Shown: positions 11,953-21,095 of the stretch, one piece after another
Layout of the letters: every line of letters starts with the position of its first letter
Position numbering within the stretch: the stretch's first letter is position 1
Assembly: GCA_021234155.1 (NCBI GenBank)
Contig: JAJEKV010000013.1
Coordinates: 6,266,187 to 6,330,186, forward strand
DNA length: 64,000 nucleotides
Source of the DNA: Isoetes taiwanensis
Lineage: Eukaryota; Streptophyta; Lycopodiopsida; Isoetales; Isoetaceae
Direction: 5' to 3'
Translations under genes and position numbers: made by a program
The notes under the pieces: generated by a model
The model's database searches: none
Seen by the model: the letters and a program-made list of their open reading frames with translations, nothing else
Told to the model about the DNA's origin: nothing

Positions 11953-12282
11953 TTAATTTTCTACAATGAGAATCAGTTGGGGAAGACTAGATACCAAACG
12001 CCTAGGGATCAGAAGGCCATTCATCCCGTATAAGAGCTTGTCCTCCTCGGTACACTGTCCACTTTTTTGCAGACGAGCCTCGCGGACTCGGCAAAGTTCC
12101 ATCCTCCTTTGGCAGAGCTGGACTGGAGTAAGATCCTCCTGGACGGAGAAGGTGGTCCCCTTAGGGTGGTTATCATGCTTCAGAATGTGGACCCGAGAGA
12201 TCGCATCCCACAAATATGCCATTGCAAAACTATGCATGAAAAGAGAAATTGTTGAACTTGTTAATGTGGTTTTTGGCTTCAC
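11953..12282 (-). CDS. Unrecognised 109-codon open frame
   Basis: The minus-strand frame is open for 109 codons and has moderate GC (notably 12030-12200), unlike the AT-rich flanks. The translation begins with a short hydrophobic stretch and continues with a charged middle (VQLCQRRMELCRVREARLQ) and an acidic patch (TEEDK). I recognise no domain. It could be an exon or a captured gene fragment, or a chance frame in an unidentified transposon. The plus strand also has a 107-codon frame over the same bases, so frame length alone is weak evidence. Confidence 0.3.
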   Translation of the reverse strand: MKPKTTLTSSTISLFMHSFAMAYLWDAISRVHILKHDNHPKGTTFSVQEDLTPVQLCQRRMELCRVREARLQKSGQCTEEDKLLYGMNGLLIPRRLVSSLPQLILIVEN

Positions 12283-12289
12283 AGTTTAG

Positions 12290-14339
12290 GTATATGGATT
12301 TACAAATTATTAATCCGTTGATACATTTTGCAGTTGATAATAAAGCATGACGAGGTTTTTTGAAAGGATCTTTGAGCACTTTTGTGTACTTTTGGAACTA
12401 TTTTTATACAATTGTGATCTAAGTTTTATTTTTATGCCATGCAAATCATTTGAAGTTAATGATTCAGCTTGAAAGCCTGAGCAATGTAGCATTAACGTCT
12501 TTGTTTGGCATCTCTAGCACAATTTTCTCTTCATTCGAAAGTCTTGAGATGAATGCTCATAACAAATTTCAGCTTCCTTCACATCTTTTTGGAGACTCTT
12601 GATTTTGTTGGACTATCTAGCATATTGCGTTCATTCCATGATATCACAACTCTTGGTGTTTTTGGAATTTGTATATCAAGCTGCATTATTCAGTGACTTT
12701 TTTAAATAAGTAGGTGGAATCTTTTCAAATTAGACGAAAGTATTACATTGTTATGCTCAGATTACACCACAATTAACTACAACAAACAACAAAAATTTCA
12801 CTAAAATTTAGCCTTAAAGGCCATCTCAATTGATCACATGCATGTAAACTTAAGACTTAAGTCTGGCCACTACAGAAGCCATTTATCTGAGGGCACCATG
12901 CAATGTCACTCATTTAAGAATAAACATTTTGGCTATGCATGTGTATCTACCTATGCTTGCATGCAAGTGATTTGCACTAAAAGGGACCTATCACTAAAGG
13001 CACACATGCACACTAAAGGCACACTGCTTATGTCTACAACATTTGCAACCCACGTACTGCAAGAAAGTATCCAAGTCTGCAATATGTTATAAAGCCTAAA
13101 CCAACTACTTGAGCAAATCTAAAGCATCTGAGACTAATTAAATCATCAACCATTTTTACATAGGAACAATCTTGCAGCCTATTCTTTGGCACAATATACC
13201 ACTATCATACTCAGAAAATATTACCCATGTTTTTCCTATTATGCAAGCTTATCTATCATCAATTTATTTAGATCAACAAACTCTTTTCTAAGTTGTTAAA
13301 CTTCTTTTACAAACACCAATAATGTTATCTTTCCATGGAGGAGTTGGAAGCATGATAAGTAAATATGAAGAAAAAAGAAGAAGTGTAAGGGCAAATGTTT
13401 GAATAGGTATAATAGCATTGTCACAAATATAGCAACTCCTCCTTAAGTACATTGTCAAATATATTCGCATTTTATTGGTTTCGTTCCATGGAGAATCTCT
13501 TCCCAGATCTGTGCTTTTAGTTGCAACTCCACTTTGGAGTTTCTGATTGCCTCAATGAGCAGATCATACGGATTCAAGATCCATCATATGGTTGTCAAGT
13601 GGCAAGATGATGTCATTAGACCTCAAGTGGCAAGATGATGTGAACCTTCAACATCAATTGAAAAAAATATTGAACTCTACATAGCATCGGTTTCTCTAGC
13701 ATAAAATTTACCTATGAATGCCTCTTTTGTGGTGTATTTTCCTCTTCCAATATATAATATCTATGAGAGCATGGAAGGTCTAAACACATATAGCACCTAC
13801 TGGGCAGTACTATAGATTTTCCTAGGTATAGAGATTTACCACATGTAAACAATTATTTTCTCACTCTTCTAATGGGTACTTATACCATCCACCATGCCCA
13901 TATTCCTATGCACAAGTGGGTTGCTAAAGACGTGTTAGAGAGAGACTTGAATTGGAGTACGACTTTTGAGTTATCATCTGTGTTTGTTGAATGATGATTA
14001 TTGGGAATAGATGAATTTGTCAGGATATGGTGGCCATATAAGTTGCTTTATGTGACATAGACTTCACAATCATGAGTGTGGAGCCCCTTCATTCTCTAAG
14101 AAATCATTGGCACCAAGTTCATAAGCATGCTTTTTCTCTTCTCACCATAAACAATTGGATGAATGCACTTAAAATGCTTTAGAAGACTACTCGTATTCCT
14201 ATGAAGCCAAAGCATCCCTGCCGAAGTCGGCGCCGCCAATCTGAGTGGCATAATATAGCCTAGAGTTGCTAAAATTTAGGTCTGAAGAGAGGGTTTATTG
14301 ACGGCCGCAAGAAGCGTTAGTGGAGAAAGAATCACATGG
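12290..14339. other. 2 kb AT-rich stretch without a recognisable gene
   Basis: Only short frames occur (up to 84 codons at 12838-13092). An 18-base sequence, CAAGTGGCAAGATGATGT, occurs twice 28 bases apart near 13595 and 13623. Otherwise I see nothing that supports a feature. Confidence 0.5.
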
Positions 14340-14394
14340 TGTTAATATATTTAATTAGTCTAAAGTAGTATTTGTCTATCTAAAGTCAAGGAAA

Positions 14395-14835
14395 GGGGAG
14401 TGCTCAAGGCTACCAGATTAAGAAAATACATGAAAGACAAAATGTGGGGAAAGGAAACCAAGAGGAAGTTCTCAAGGTGACCCATGGGGGGGAGGAACCA
14501 GGAGGAAGATCTCAAGGTGACCAGATTAAGAAAGCAAGGAAAGGCGACATAACGTATAGAGACGCGATGGATGCCGACAAGCTGAATGATTAGGTAAATA
14601 CGACGTATGGACGATGAAAGGGTATGGACATGAAGATATAAAGAGATAGAGGCGAATGGAGATAAAGATACGGGTCTAGGGTATAGGGCAAGAATAGGAC
14701 AGGGCATATATATACTGAAGACAAGGTGGAATACAACAATACCAGCTCATGGGATACATACACAGCACCAACATACGAGGTAAAGATACGTATGTAGGGT
14801 CTAAGGCAAGAATGACAGGGGCATATATACTGTAT
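14395..14835. repeat. Purine-rich block with small decayed tandem duplications
   Basis: Three degenerate units containing CTCAAGG(T/C)(G/T)ACC lie near 14403, 14472 and 14512. Two longer units, each 'AAAGATACG...AGGGCA(A)GAAT...GGGCATATATA', lie at about 14660-14718 and 14780-14830, roughly 118 bases apart. The plus strand is rich in A and G, so the minus strand appears open for over 90 codons; I regard those frames as a composition effect. Confidence 0.6.
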
Positions 14836-15214
14836 ATAATGGGCATGAGACGAGATGAGGTGACGTAGGACCACGTGGGCTACAACGTTACCTATGGAGG
14901 GAGGGTTTCTCTCAACGATACGAAATTGTTGTGATAAGAACAGCGAATATATATCGGTCGTCCTCTCGCGAGAATCTCAATCCAATGGAGTGGAGACGTA
15001 GCATTTCATGAGATACACGCAAAACAACAATGTATGAGGCGAGGTATGGAATGTGAAAGCGACGTCATCACAGAACGAGGGGTAGTTGTGCTAGATGTTA
15101 TAATGGGGGATAACATGTCAACTTAAAAATGGGCTTCAAGGTAGGGCCCATTCTTGTTGTGGAGGCCATTCTCTTTCTAGGGCGGGTCCCACATAGGCAT
15201 TCTCTCTCTAGGGA
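14836..15214. other. Spacer upstream of the candidate gene at 15.8 kb
   Basis: No gene or element was recognised. It could contain distal promoter sequence for the downstream candidate gene, but no specific site stands out. Confidence 0.4.
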
Positions 15215-15219
15215 AGACT

Positions 15220-15290
15220 TAGTTTTTATATTCTCCCATCAGACCTGCTTTCAGTGTCAAACAAGGCCTCTCTCTCTTTCTCTGCCTTAA
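15220..15290 (+). promoter_or_regulatory. Candidate plant core promoter (TATA-like plus pyrimidine patch)
   Basis: A TTTTTATATT sequence at about 15223-15233 is followed some 45 bases later by a CT-rich patch (15267-15286, CTCTCTCTCTTTCTC). This pairing is common near plant transcription starts. It lies about 500 bases before the candidate start codon at 15786, implying a long leader with short upstream frames. No transcript evidence is available. Confidence 0.3.
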
Positions 15291-15574
15291 AACAGTGTGC
15301 GCCTCTCTTTGCTGCAGATCTTCGTGCATTGCCCTTTCAATCAGGCTCATAAATGCGCTTCTGCTTCTCCAATCCTTGATTCTGCTGCCTTTTTTGTCTG
15401 ATTCTACATCTATTCGAGAATCTAAGCCTTCCCTTGCATTAAAAGCTTTACCATTTTCGCCCTTTCACCTGTCCTTCCCAACTCCGGTGGCATCGTAGTA
15501 TTTAAATCCGACAATTTTTAGTTCTTTAGCATCCTTCTTCAGTTTCAAGTATTGGGCTCCTCAGTTCGAAGCAG

Positions 15575-15740
15575 TTCCGGATTTCTACAGAAAGATTTGG
15601 GCGTTGACAACCCTAATCTGATATCTTCTATCTTTTCACGTATTGGGTTTGCCAGTTTCGGATTTTCAAATATTCTGTTCCCCAGCTCCGGATTCGTACA
15701 CAAAGATTTGGGCAAACCCTAATCTGATACAGATTTGCCC
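15575..15740 (+). repeat. Tandem-duplicated leader segment
   Basis: The block 'TTCCGGATT...ACA(G/C)AAAGATTTGGGC...AACCCTAATCTGATA' occurs at about 15580-15624 and again at about 15677-15731, 97 bases apart. It sits in the presumed 5' leader of the candidate gene. An in-frame-looking upstream reading frame (15643-15867) spans the second unit. Confidence 0.65.
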
Positions 15741-15785
15741 TATCTTCCTTTGTTCCAAGTATCTCAGAAGGATTCAGGAAAAAAA

Positions 15786-16091
15786 ATGGGAGATCGATCC
15801 AGTTATAAGAAGAATAATAAAACAAGTAGCCGAAGAAGGTGCAGATTTCTTCGCCTTCCTCGCATGAGAATCAGAATCTGTTCTAGAGTGCATATTATTT
15901 ACAGGATCAGAGAACTCTGTCTTCGTTTCTTGGTTGGAAAGAGTTCTTGCCCTTCTAGCTTTTCATTTCGTGGAGTTCTAAGCGAGCCCTGTTCAGCCAG
16001 AAGCTCTTCCTTTTATGAAGACGCCATTGCAGACTGCATCAAATTTATCAAACAATCTGCTGCTGCAGACACGAGGCCTCTGATCTACTGA
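15786..16091 (+). CDS. Candidate host gene: small basic protein of 101 residues
   Basis: The ATG at 15786 lies in AAAAAAATGGGA, an A-rich context typical of plant starts, and opens a 101-codon frame ending in TGA. The N-terminal half is strongly basic (KKNNKTSSRRRCRF, then several RIR/RLR runs). The C-terminal part contains YEDAIADCIKFIKQSA, an amphipathic helix-like motif that resembles the C-terminal 'AI-DCI-FI' signature of small, uncharacterised plant proteins as I remember them; I cannot verify this. No signal peptide or membrane span is seen. The frame has no introns. It is preceded by a leader-like region and followed by T-rich, 3'UTR-like sequence, and unlike its surroundings it shows no transposon motif. 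Function unknown; a chance frame cannot be excluded. Confidence 0.45.
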   Translation: MGDRSSYKKNNKTSSRRRCRFLRLPRMRIRICSRVHIIYRIRELCLRFLVGKSSCPSSFSFRGVLSEPCSARSSSFYEDAIADCIKFIKQSAAADTRPLIY

Positions 16092-16682
16092 AAGATCAAA
16101 AGGGCGTGTTTTTTCTCCATGTCTGAGGATTTGCATCATTCAAAGATGCATCCCTTTCGATTTATGAGCAGTTGCATTGTGACAGAGTGAAGATTATTTG
16201 AGTATGTAATTTTGCTCATGACTTTGTGGACGACTCTGGCTCTTTTTTAGGCACTAAAAGAAGCCATTTTTGAGCTCTTCACAGATTCATGTGTTTATAC
16301 CATGTTTTTGGACCTGTATGTAGCCATTACAAGCCTGATCTTGTATGGCAGAGCTAAGAGCTTATTTACGCGTTAATGTACAAATTAGCACTCTAATGGA
16401 CAGATTCAACAGAGTTTTCCTTCTAGTTATGCTCTTCTACAGAAAATAGACCAGATCTAGCACTGTCATGAACAGATTCAATTTTTTTCTTCCTTTCCAT
16501 GCTGTAGCAGATTTTATTGACACTGTATGTAATCTGTGACATGTTAACATATGTACAGACATAGATCTAAATATCTGGAAGTAGATTTTATTCTTGCTTC
16601 AAGTTCATCCCTGTCATTATTTGATCCTCAATTCTATGCTTGTTCTCTGAGGTACTAGGAATGAAGCACATGCTTTTATTTA
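16092..16682 (+). other. Probable 3' untranslated and downstream region of the candidate gene
   Basis: This T-rich sequence has no long frames and resembles plant 3' flanks. Its end near 16.6 kb is undefined. Assignment to the gene is inference from position. Confidence 0.3.
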
Positions 16683-17117
16683 TTATTTAAGTATGTTTGT
16701 TCTCTCGATTTTGTCAAGGCCAGATTTTGCATGCAAGATCTTAAGTGGAGAATCTAACTTGTTCAAGTTTAACAGAGAATTATCAACAGAATGAGCCGTT
16801 TTGGATTGTATGGAATCATCATTCTGATCTTTCAGGTTTTTTTTCTCTCTAAACGATGTCAGAGCCCAAAATTCTGCAGCTTTTTTCATGGTCTGGTTCA
16901 ATATTCTTTTGTCACTATTTAACTTGCATACAAACAAAACATAAAGGAAAGAAGTGGACAGCACTAGTTGTGAATTAAAAACCTTTTTGCACACCTCACT
17001 CAAGAAAATATTTCCCTTTTTTTTCACAAGTTTGACATTGACCCCTAAACCATGTAACATTTGTTGATTGTTGAGCATGCGGGTGTGGATCCCTCGTCGA
17101 ATTGTTAGCATTTTCAT
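16683..17117 (-). CDS. Unrecognised 144-codon open frame
   Basis: The minus-strand ATG at 17117 (ATGAAAATG) opens 144 codons. The translation is lysine- and leucine-rich and largely polar (VKLVKKKGNIFLSEVCKKV, and later LNLNKLDSPLKIL), with a hydrophobic stretch near residues 50-66. No domain is recognised. It points towards the candidate gene at 15.8 kb. It may be a hypothetical gene, an exon, or a chance frame; AT content is high. Confidence 0.3.
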   Translation of the reverse strand: MKMLTIRRGIHTRMLNNQQMLHGLGVNVKLVKKKGNIFLSEVCKKVFNSQLVLSTSFLYVLFVCKLNSDKRILNQTMKKAAEFWALTSFREKKNLKDQNDDSIQSKTAHSVDNSLLNLNKLDSPLKILHAKSGLDKIERTNILK

Positions 17118-17479
17118 ACCTACATAATTGCAATTGTCAATGTACTCCCGGACAAAAGAGCGTTCATGGAAATAAGTGTAACATTAAAATTTCAGTCATC
17201 GTTCTGCATGACCTCACTTTGGCAAATCAAATTTGTAAGCACTGTGTTTGTTTAATCATTCAAAGTCCAATTATTATTTGCTAAAACAGTCAAAGCTACT
17301 TCGAGACAAATTTTATGAATATCTGAAACGTGTGCCCCTAAATGATGTAAATTATTAATAAATATAAAAATGTTTATTATGTTAAAAGGTTTGCAAATTG
17401 CTAATGTGCAAACAAACCATTACATCAACTCATTTTCGTGTGTGTTAAATATATGAGAGCGTGTGCAAAGTTGAATATA
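17118..17479. other. AT-rich spacer
   Basis: I saw nothing supportable here apart from a 60-codon frame. Confidence 0.5.
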
Positions 17480-17667
17480 GCCTTTGGCGATTTTCAAACC
17501 CAATTAATTTCATCCCCCATGCTCAAGAACAGAGAACTAATGAAACGTCATTTAGAATACTCTATAGAAACATGAAGAAATGCGATCGTGTCAAATTGTA
17601 ATCACAGCATGTAACCAACTCATAACCACACTGGCATTAGTCAATAATCAACTTGTGCATTTGTTCT

Positions 17668-17732
17668 TTGGGGGTCAGAAGAAGAAGAAGAGATCAAAGA
17701 AGAAGAAGAATAGAAGGAGAAGAAGGAAAAGA
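17668..17732. repeat. GAA/AAG-rich purine tract
   Basis: A run of GAA and AGA triplets with few pyrimidines gives a lysine- and arginine-only translation. The equivalent tract at about 36556-36600 in the second copy is shorter. Confidence 0.8.
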
Positions 17733-17744
17733 ACAAGCAATTTT

Positions 17745-18023
17745 TACATGCCACATTGGCAACATTTAATTGGACATAGGATGCACACACCACATCAACA
17801 TTGCTTTTACATCATGCCATATTGGCAGCACCTGATTGAATATATGATGCACACACCACACCATCATGCCACATTGGCAATATCTAATTGGATATATGAT
17901 GTACATACTACACCATCATGCACATTGGCAGCATCTGATTGAAGTATTATGCATGTACCATATCATTGTCATATTGGCAGCATCTGATTGGATATACGAC
18001 ACACACACACACACGCACGCATG

Positions 18024-18054
<31 letters not shown>

Positions 18055-19030
18055 GCACATGCCACATCGGCAACATACGCACATTGGCAACATCTAATTG
18101 AGACACCATCATGCATGTTGGAAACATATGACATACACACTACAGATGCACACACCACACTATCATGCCTCATTGGGAACATATGATGCACACAGCACAC
18201 CATGTCACATTGACAATACCTCATTAGATATTATCATGCACATACCACGCCAACATACCACATTGGCAACATCTAATTGGATACCATCATGCCACATTGG
18301 CAACACATAAAACGATATAACACACCTCATCCCTGCGATGCACACACCACACCATGCCACATTGGCAATATCTCATTAGATATTATCATGCACATACCAC
18401 GCCAACATACCACATTGGCAACATCTAATTGGACACCGTCATGCCACGTTGGCAACATAAAATGCATATACCACACTATCTTGTTGCATTGGCAACATCT
18501 AATTGAGCAAACATTTAATGCACATACCACACTATCATACCACAATAACGACATCTAATTGGACATACGATTCACACACTACAACAATATTGCTTTACGC
18601 AGCATACACATTATAAAGATCCGATTGATGTAAGGATGCACAATAACACACCATCCTGCCACATTGGCAACATCTAATTGGAGACCATCATGCCACATTT
18701 GTAGCATATGATGCACACACCACACTACTATATCATATATGACACACCTACCACACCATCATACCACTTGATAACATCTAATTGGACTTCATCTTGCCAC
18801 ATTGGCAAGATATAACTCACACACCACACCATCATGCCACATCGACAACATTCATATTGACAACATTTAAATTGGACACCATCATGCCACATTGGCAACA
18901 ACTATTGGATTCCATCATGCCATGCTGACAACATATGATGCACACACCACCTCTAATTGAATACCACTTGCCACATTGGCAACATTAGACACCAAAACAT
19001 CATGCCACATTGGCAACATCTAATTGGACA
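17745..19030. repeat. Minisatellite with a TGCCANNNTGGCA core
   Basis: About two dozen degenerate units share the core 'GCCACATTGGCAACATCTAATTGGA'-type pattern, here given in two parts: GCCACATTGGCAAC followed by ATCTAATTGGA. Units come in short form (about 35 bases, followed by CACCATCAT) and long form (about 55-60 bases, with ATGATGCACACACCACACCAT). The core holds an inverted repeat, TGCCA and TGGCA, separated by CAT. Many frames run through the array with repeated HWQHLI-type translations; they are a by-product of the repeat. Confidence 0.9.
17998..18058. repeat. Alternating (CA)n/(CG)n tract
   Basis: An almost pure alternation of purine and pyrimidine runs for about 60 bases, with a GCGCGC centre at 18026-18034, inside the minisatellite. 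Such tracts can adopt left-handed DNA and are prone to length change. Confidence 0.9.
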
Positions 19031-19069
19031 AGCATATGACGCATGCACTATAACATCTAAAGAAGAATC

Positions 19070-19212
19070 TTAGCAATACGACTGTTGACTTTGTAGGGGA
19101 ACAATGATCAACAGATTCCTCGACTTCTAAGCATTGAGAGATTAGTTTGTGATTTTCTTCGAGCAAAAACTGCAGAGCTTTGGGATCATCTTGTGACAAA
19201 CCAAATATTTCC
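19070..19212 (-). pseudogene. Minus-strand reading frame conserved between the two minisatellite repeats
   Basis: Reading the minus strand from about 19212 gives an open stretch of 47 codons containing SQDDPKALQFLLEENHKLIS and then QCLEVEESVDHC. The second copy reads LQDDPKALQVLLEENHKLIS and QCLEVKESVNHC over the same span, with no frame change in either. The substitutions seen (such as G to D, E to K and D to N) are a mix of silent and non-silent changes. This looks like a captured or ancestral exon, but I do not recognise the family. 'LLEENHKLI' only loosely recalls the LDEN-LI motif of SSXT/GIF co-activators, and I do not claim homology. Confidence 0.4.
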
Positions 19213-19230
19213 AGAAAAATTTTCTACTCT

Positions 19231-19785
19231 GTGATTTGACGAAAGACAAGATCTTTGTATAAGATTATTCATTTTAAATAATGGAAGATTTGCAAGATCG
19301 AAGTGTTCAATTTTGCAATTTGATGGCAGCTTATAAGCTAGGTTTTAATGTTGCTTCAATCTAGAATATCACTCTCCTCGAGTGTCAGTTTTGAACAATT
19401 TTTAGTATGTTTGAAAGCCCCTGCAGTAGGCTTTCCAATGGTGTATGGCATTGGGCAATATTTGCTCTATTTCAGTCCTGGAATTGGGATCATCCATTTT
19501 GGCCTCCGCTATAAAATCTTCCTCGTAGTTTATTGCTTCTATGCCTCTCCAGCACTGTTTCCTAATGCGCATCTCAACCCTCTTGCCTATGCTCCTGCTC
19601 CTATGGATTTGCAACAAATTCCCCCTCTCTCTGTGGTTTATTGTATTCATCTCTACCTCCTACTAAGTGCCTTTGTCACTACCTCAGTTCCTTCTTCTCA
19701 TGCTCCCTCATCCTCTTCAAGCCTTTTGCCATTTCCTACTCTCCCTTATGTTCCATAAACTGCTTCTAACACCGTTGCTCTCTCA
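19231..19785. other. Unrecognised region with a 136-codon plus-strand frame
   Basis: The frame at 19348-19758 begins with ATG-like TTG/ATG codons, has hydrophobic segments, and ends in a proline/serine-rich tail (SSHAPSSSSSLLPFP). No domain is recognised. It may be part of the decayed retroelement that continues to 21.7 kb. Confidence 0.3.
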
Positions 19786-20320
19786 TAAAAGTGCTTCAGT
19801 GACTTGATTAAGCGTCACATGACATTTGGTGTACGTTTTCGCATACACGAAAGAGTTGTAGGCTCTTGAAGATTGGAAGGATGTTCAATTAAATCTTGAT
19901 AGCATGTTCTATGAAGTAGAGGCATGATCTAATGCCTTTGTTCAAGCTGATGTCTGGGCTATGGAGATATATCATAGCACTAATTTGCAAAGTCTACACA
20001 ATCTAATATCTCATGCCGTTGCTCAAGTCTCACAAAAGTGCTTCAGTGACTAAATTGAGCATCATATGGCATTCAGTATACGTTCTACTCATGTTACTGC
20101 TGCTATGAACCTCATGATGGAGAATAAAAAAAAGGAGATTTTTGCATACATGAAAGAGTTGCAAGCTCTTGAAGATACGATGGATATTCAATTACATCTT
20201 GATAGCGTGTTCTATGAAGTAGAGGTGTGCTCTAGTGCCTTTGCTCAGGCTGATGTTTGGGCTGTGGGGATATATCATAGTAGTAATTTGCAAAGTCTAC
20301 ACAATCTAGTATCTCATATG
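19786..20320 (+). repeat. Tandem duplication of a ~245-base coding-like segment
   Basis: The segment beginning 'AAAAGTGCTTCAGTGACT' at about 19788 recurs at about 20034. Both copies continue through 'GAAAGAGTTG(T/C)A(G/A)GCTCTTGAAGAT' to 'TTTGCAAAGTCTACACAATCTA'. The first copy lacks about 60 bases present in the second. The second copy lies in an open frame (20066-20491, 141 codons); the first is broken by stops. Confidence 0.8.
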
Positions 20321-20491
20321 GTAGTATGCCATTTCACTGGTCAGTTTCTTGATCTCAAAGGGGTGGCTTTTTGGTTGAAGCAACATGTTCAAAAAATGAA
20401 ATTGCCTCTGCATGAGTCTTTGAAAGTTCTACATAAACCAAACAATTATTTCTTAGTGATGTTTGGGTCCCCTAGTATGACAACTAGTTGA
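20066..20491 (+). pseudogene. 141-codon frame, possible gag-like remnant of a gypsy element
   Basis: This frame is charged and helix-like (MENKKKEIFAYMKELQALED, then DIQLHLDSVFYEVEV). It begins with a methionine at 20066 and ends before a gypsy integrase 600 bases further on. Position suggests a retroelement origin such as a gag or spacer region, but no gag motif is recognised and no zinc knuckle is clear. A TGTTTCCAATATGGAG stretch near 20950 could be a ruined CCHC knuckle, which is speculative. Confidence 0.3.
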
Positions 20492-21095
20492 ATATGATGG
20501 GGATCCTTTATGCGGTGTTATATCTTGTATCGGTGCATATCCCTAGATTCTTGCCCAATAAGTCTGGTGCACATCGTATATCATCGTGGTTTACATTGGA
20601 GGACTTCCCTATTGAGCTACATGTCCTAGACTTCTTGGTCACCATTGCCAATGGATTAGAGCTGCATCTTGCCTATTCTATATATTTGTGTATTCCTTCT
20701 TGCTAAAGCCTCTCTCACAAAGTTTGTGGTTGTTAAGAGTTTTTCAATCTCTCTGTAGAGCCCTCATACTCTCTCTAGCTATACTTCTCAAATTTTCTCT
20801 CTCTATGCTTCAGCACTTCCTCTCTCTACACTCCACGCTTTCGGCCCATGCTCCTTTGCCAATCAAGCATCTCGCCCCATCTCTCTAGCATCCTCACACT
20901 CACTCTCTAGTGCACGCTCTAGAAAGAGAGGCGATAGAAAAACAACGTGTTTCCAATATGGAGACCCATATAACTGCTTGAGGATGACCTCTGCCTAGCA
21001 TACTCTGAAAGGCAATAGGATAGGGTACGACATGCTAATCTTTGGACTAGTCTAGATATCCAGTCCACTAGGATTGACACCATAACTCAAAACGA
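20492..21095. other. CT-rich stretch between the gag-like frame and the integrase
   Basis: Runs of CTCTCT occur from about 20740 to 20910. Frames are short. No RT or protease motif was found, so if this is one gypsy element, most of pol has been lost. Confidence 0.4.

Larger units (their letters stand above)
17480..19230. repeat. Long copy of a dispersed repeat with an internal minisatellite
   Basis: The left flank (17480-17562, beginning CCTTTGGCGATTTTCAAA) and right flank (about 19066-19230) are nearly the same as those of the copy at 36475-37093, where the interior is far shorter. The order in both is the same: unique left arm, GAA-rich purine tract, minisatellite, unique right arm. The right arm is open on the minus strand and conserved in reading frame between copies. 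No transposase, LTR edge or TSD was identified, so the class of the element is unknown. Confidence 0.75.

Noticed and set aside
17580-18558. Repeated frames translating as HWQHLI-type units
   Set aside because: They are direct translations of the minisatellite. Units are of mixed length and out of phase, so no continuous repeat protein is encoded.
17745-19030. CRISPR-like array of spaced repeats
   Set aside because: Units are degenerate, spacing varies, the 'spacers' are themselves repetitive, and the context is plant transposon DNA without cas genes.
20940-20990. CCHC zinc knuckle of a gag protein
   Set aside because: Only a CFQYGDPYNCLR-like string can be read; one cysteine and the histidine are missing, so the match is too weak to annotate.
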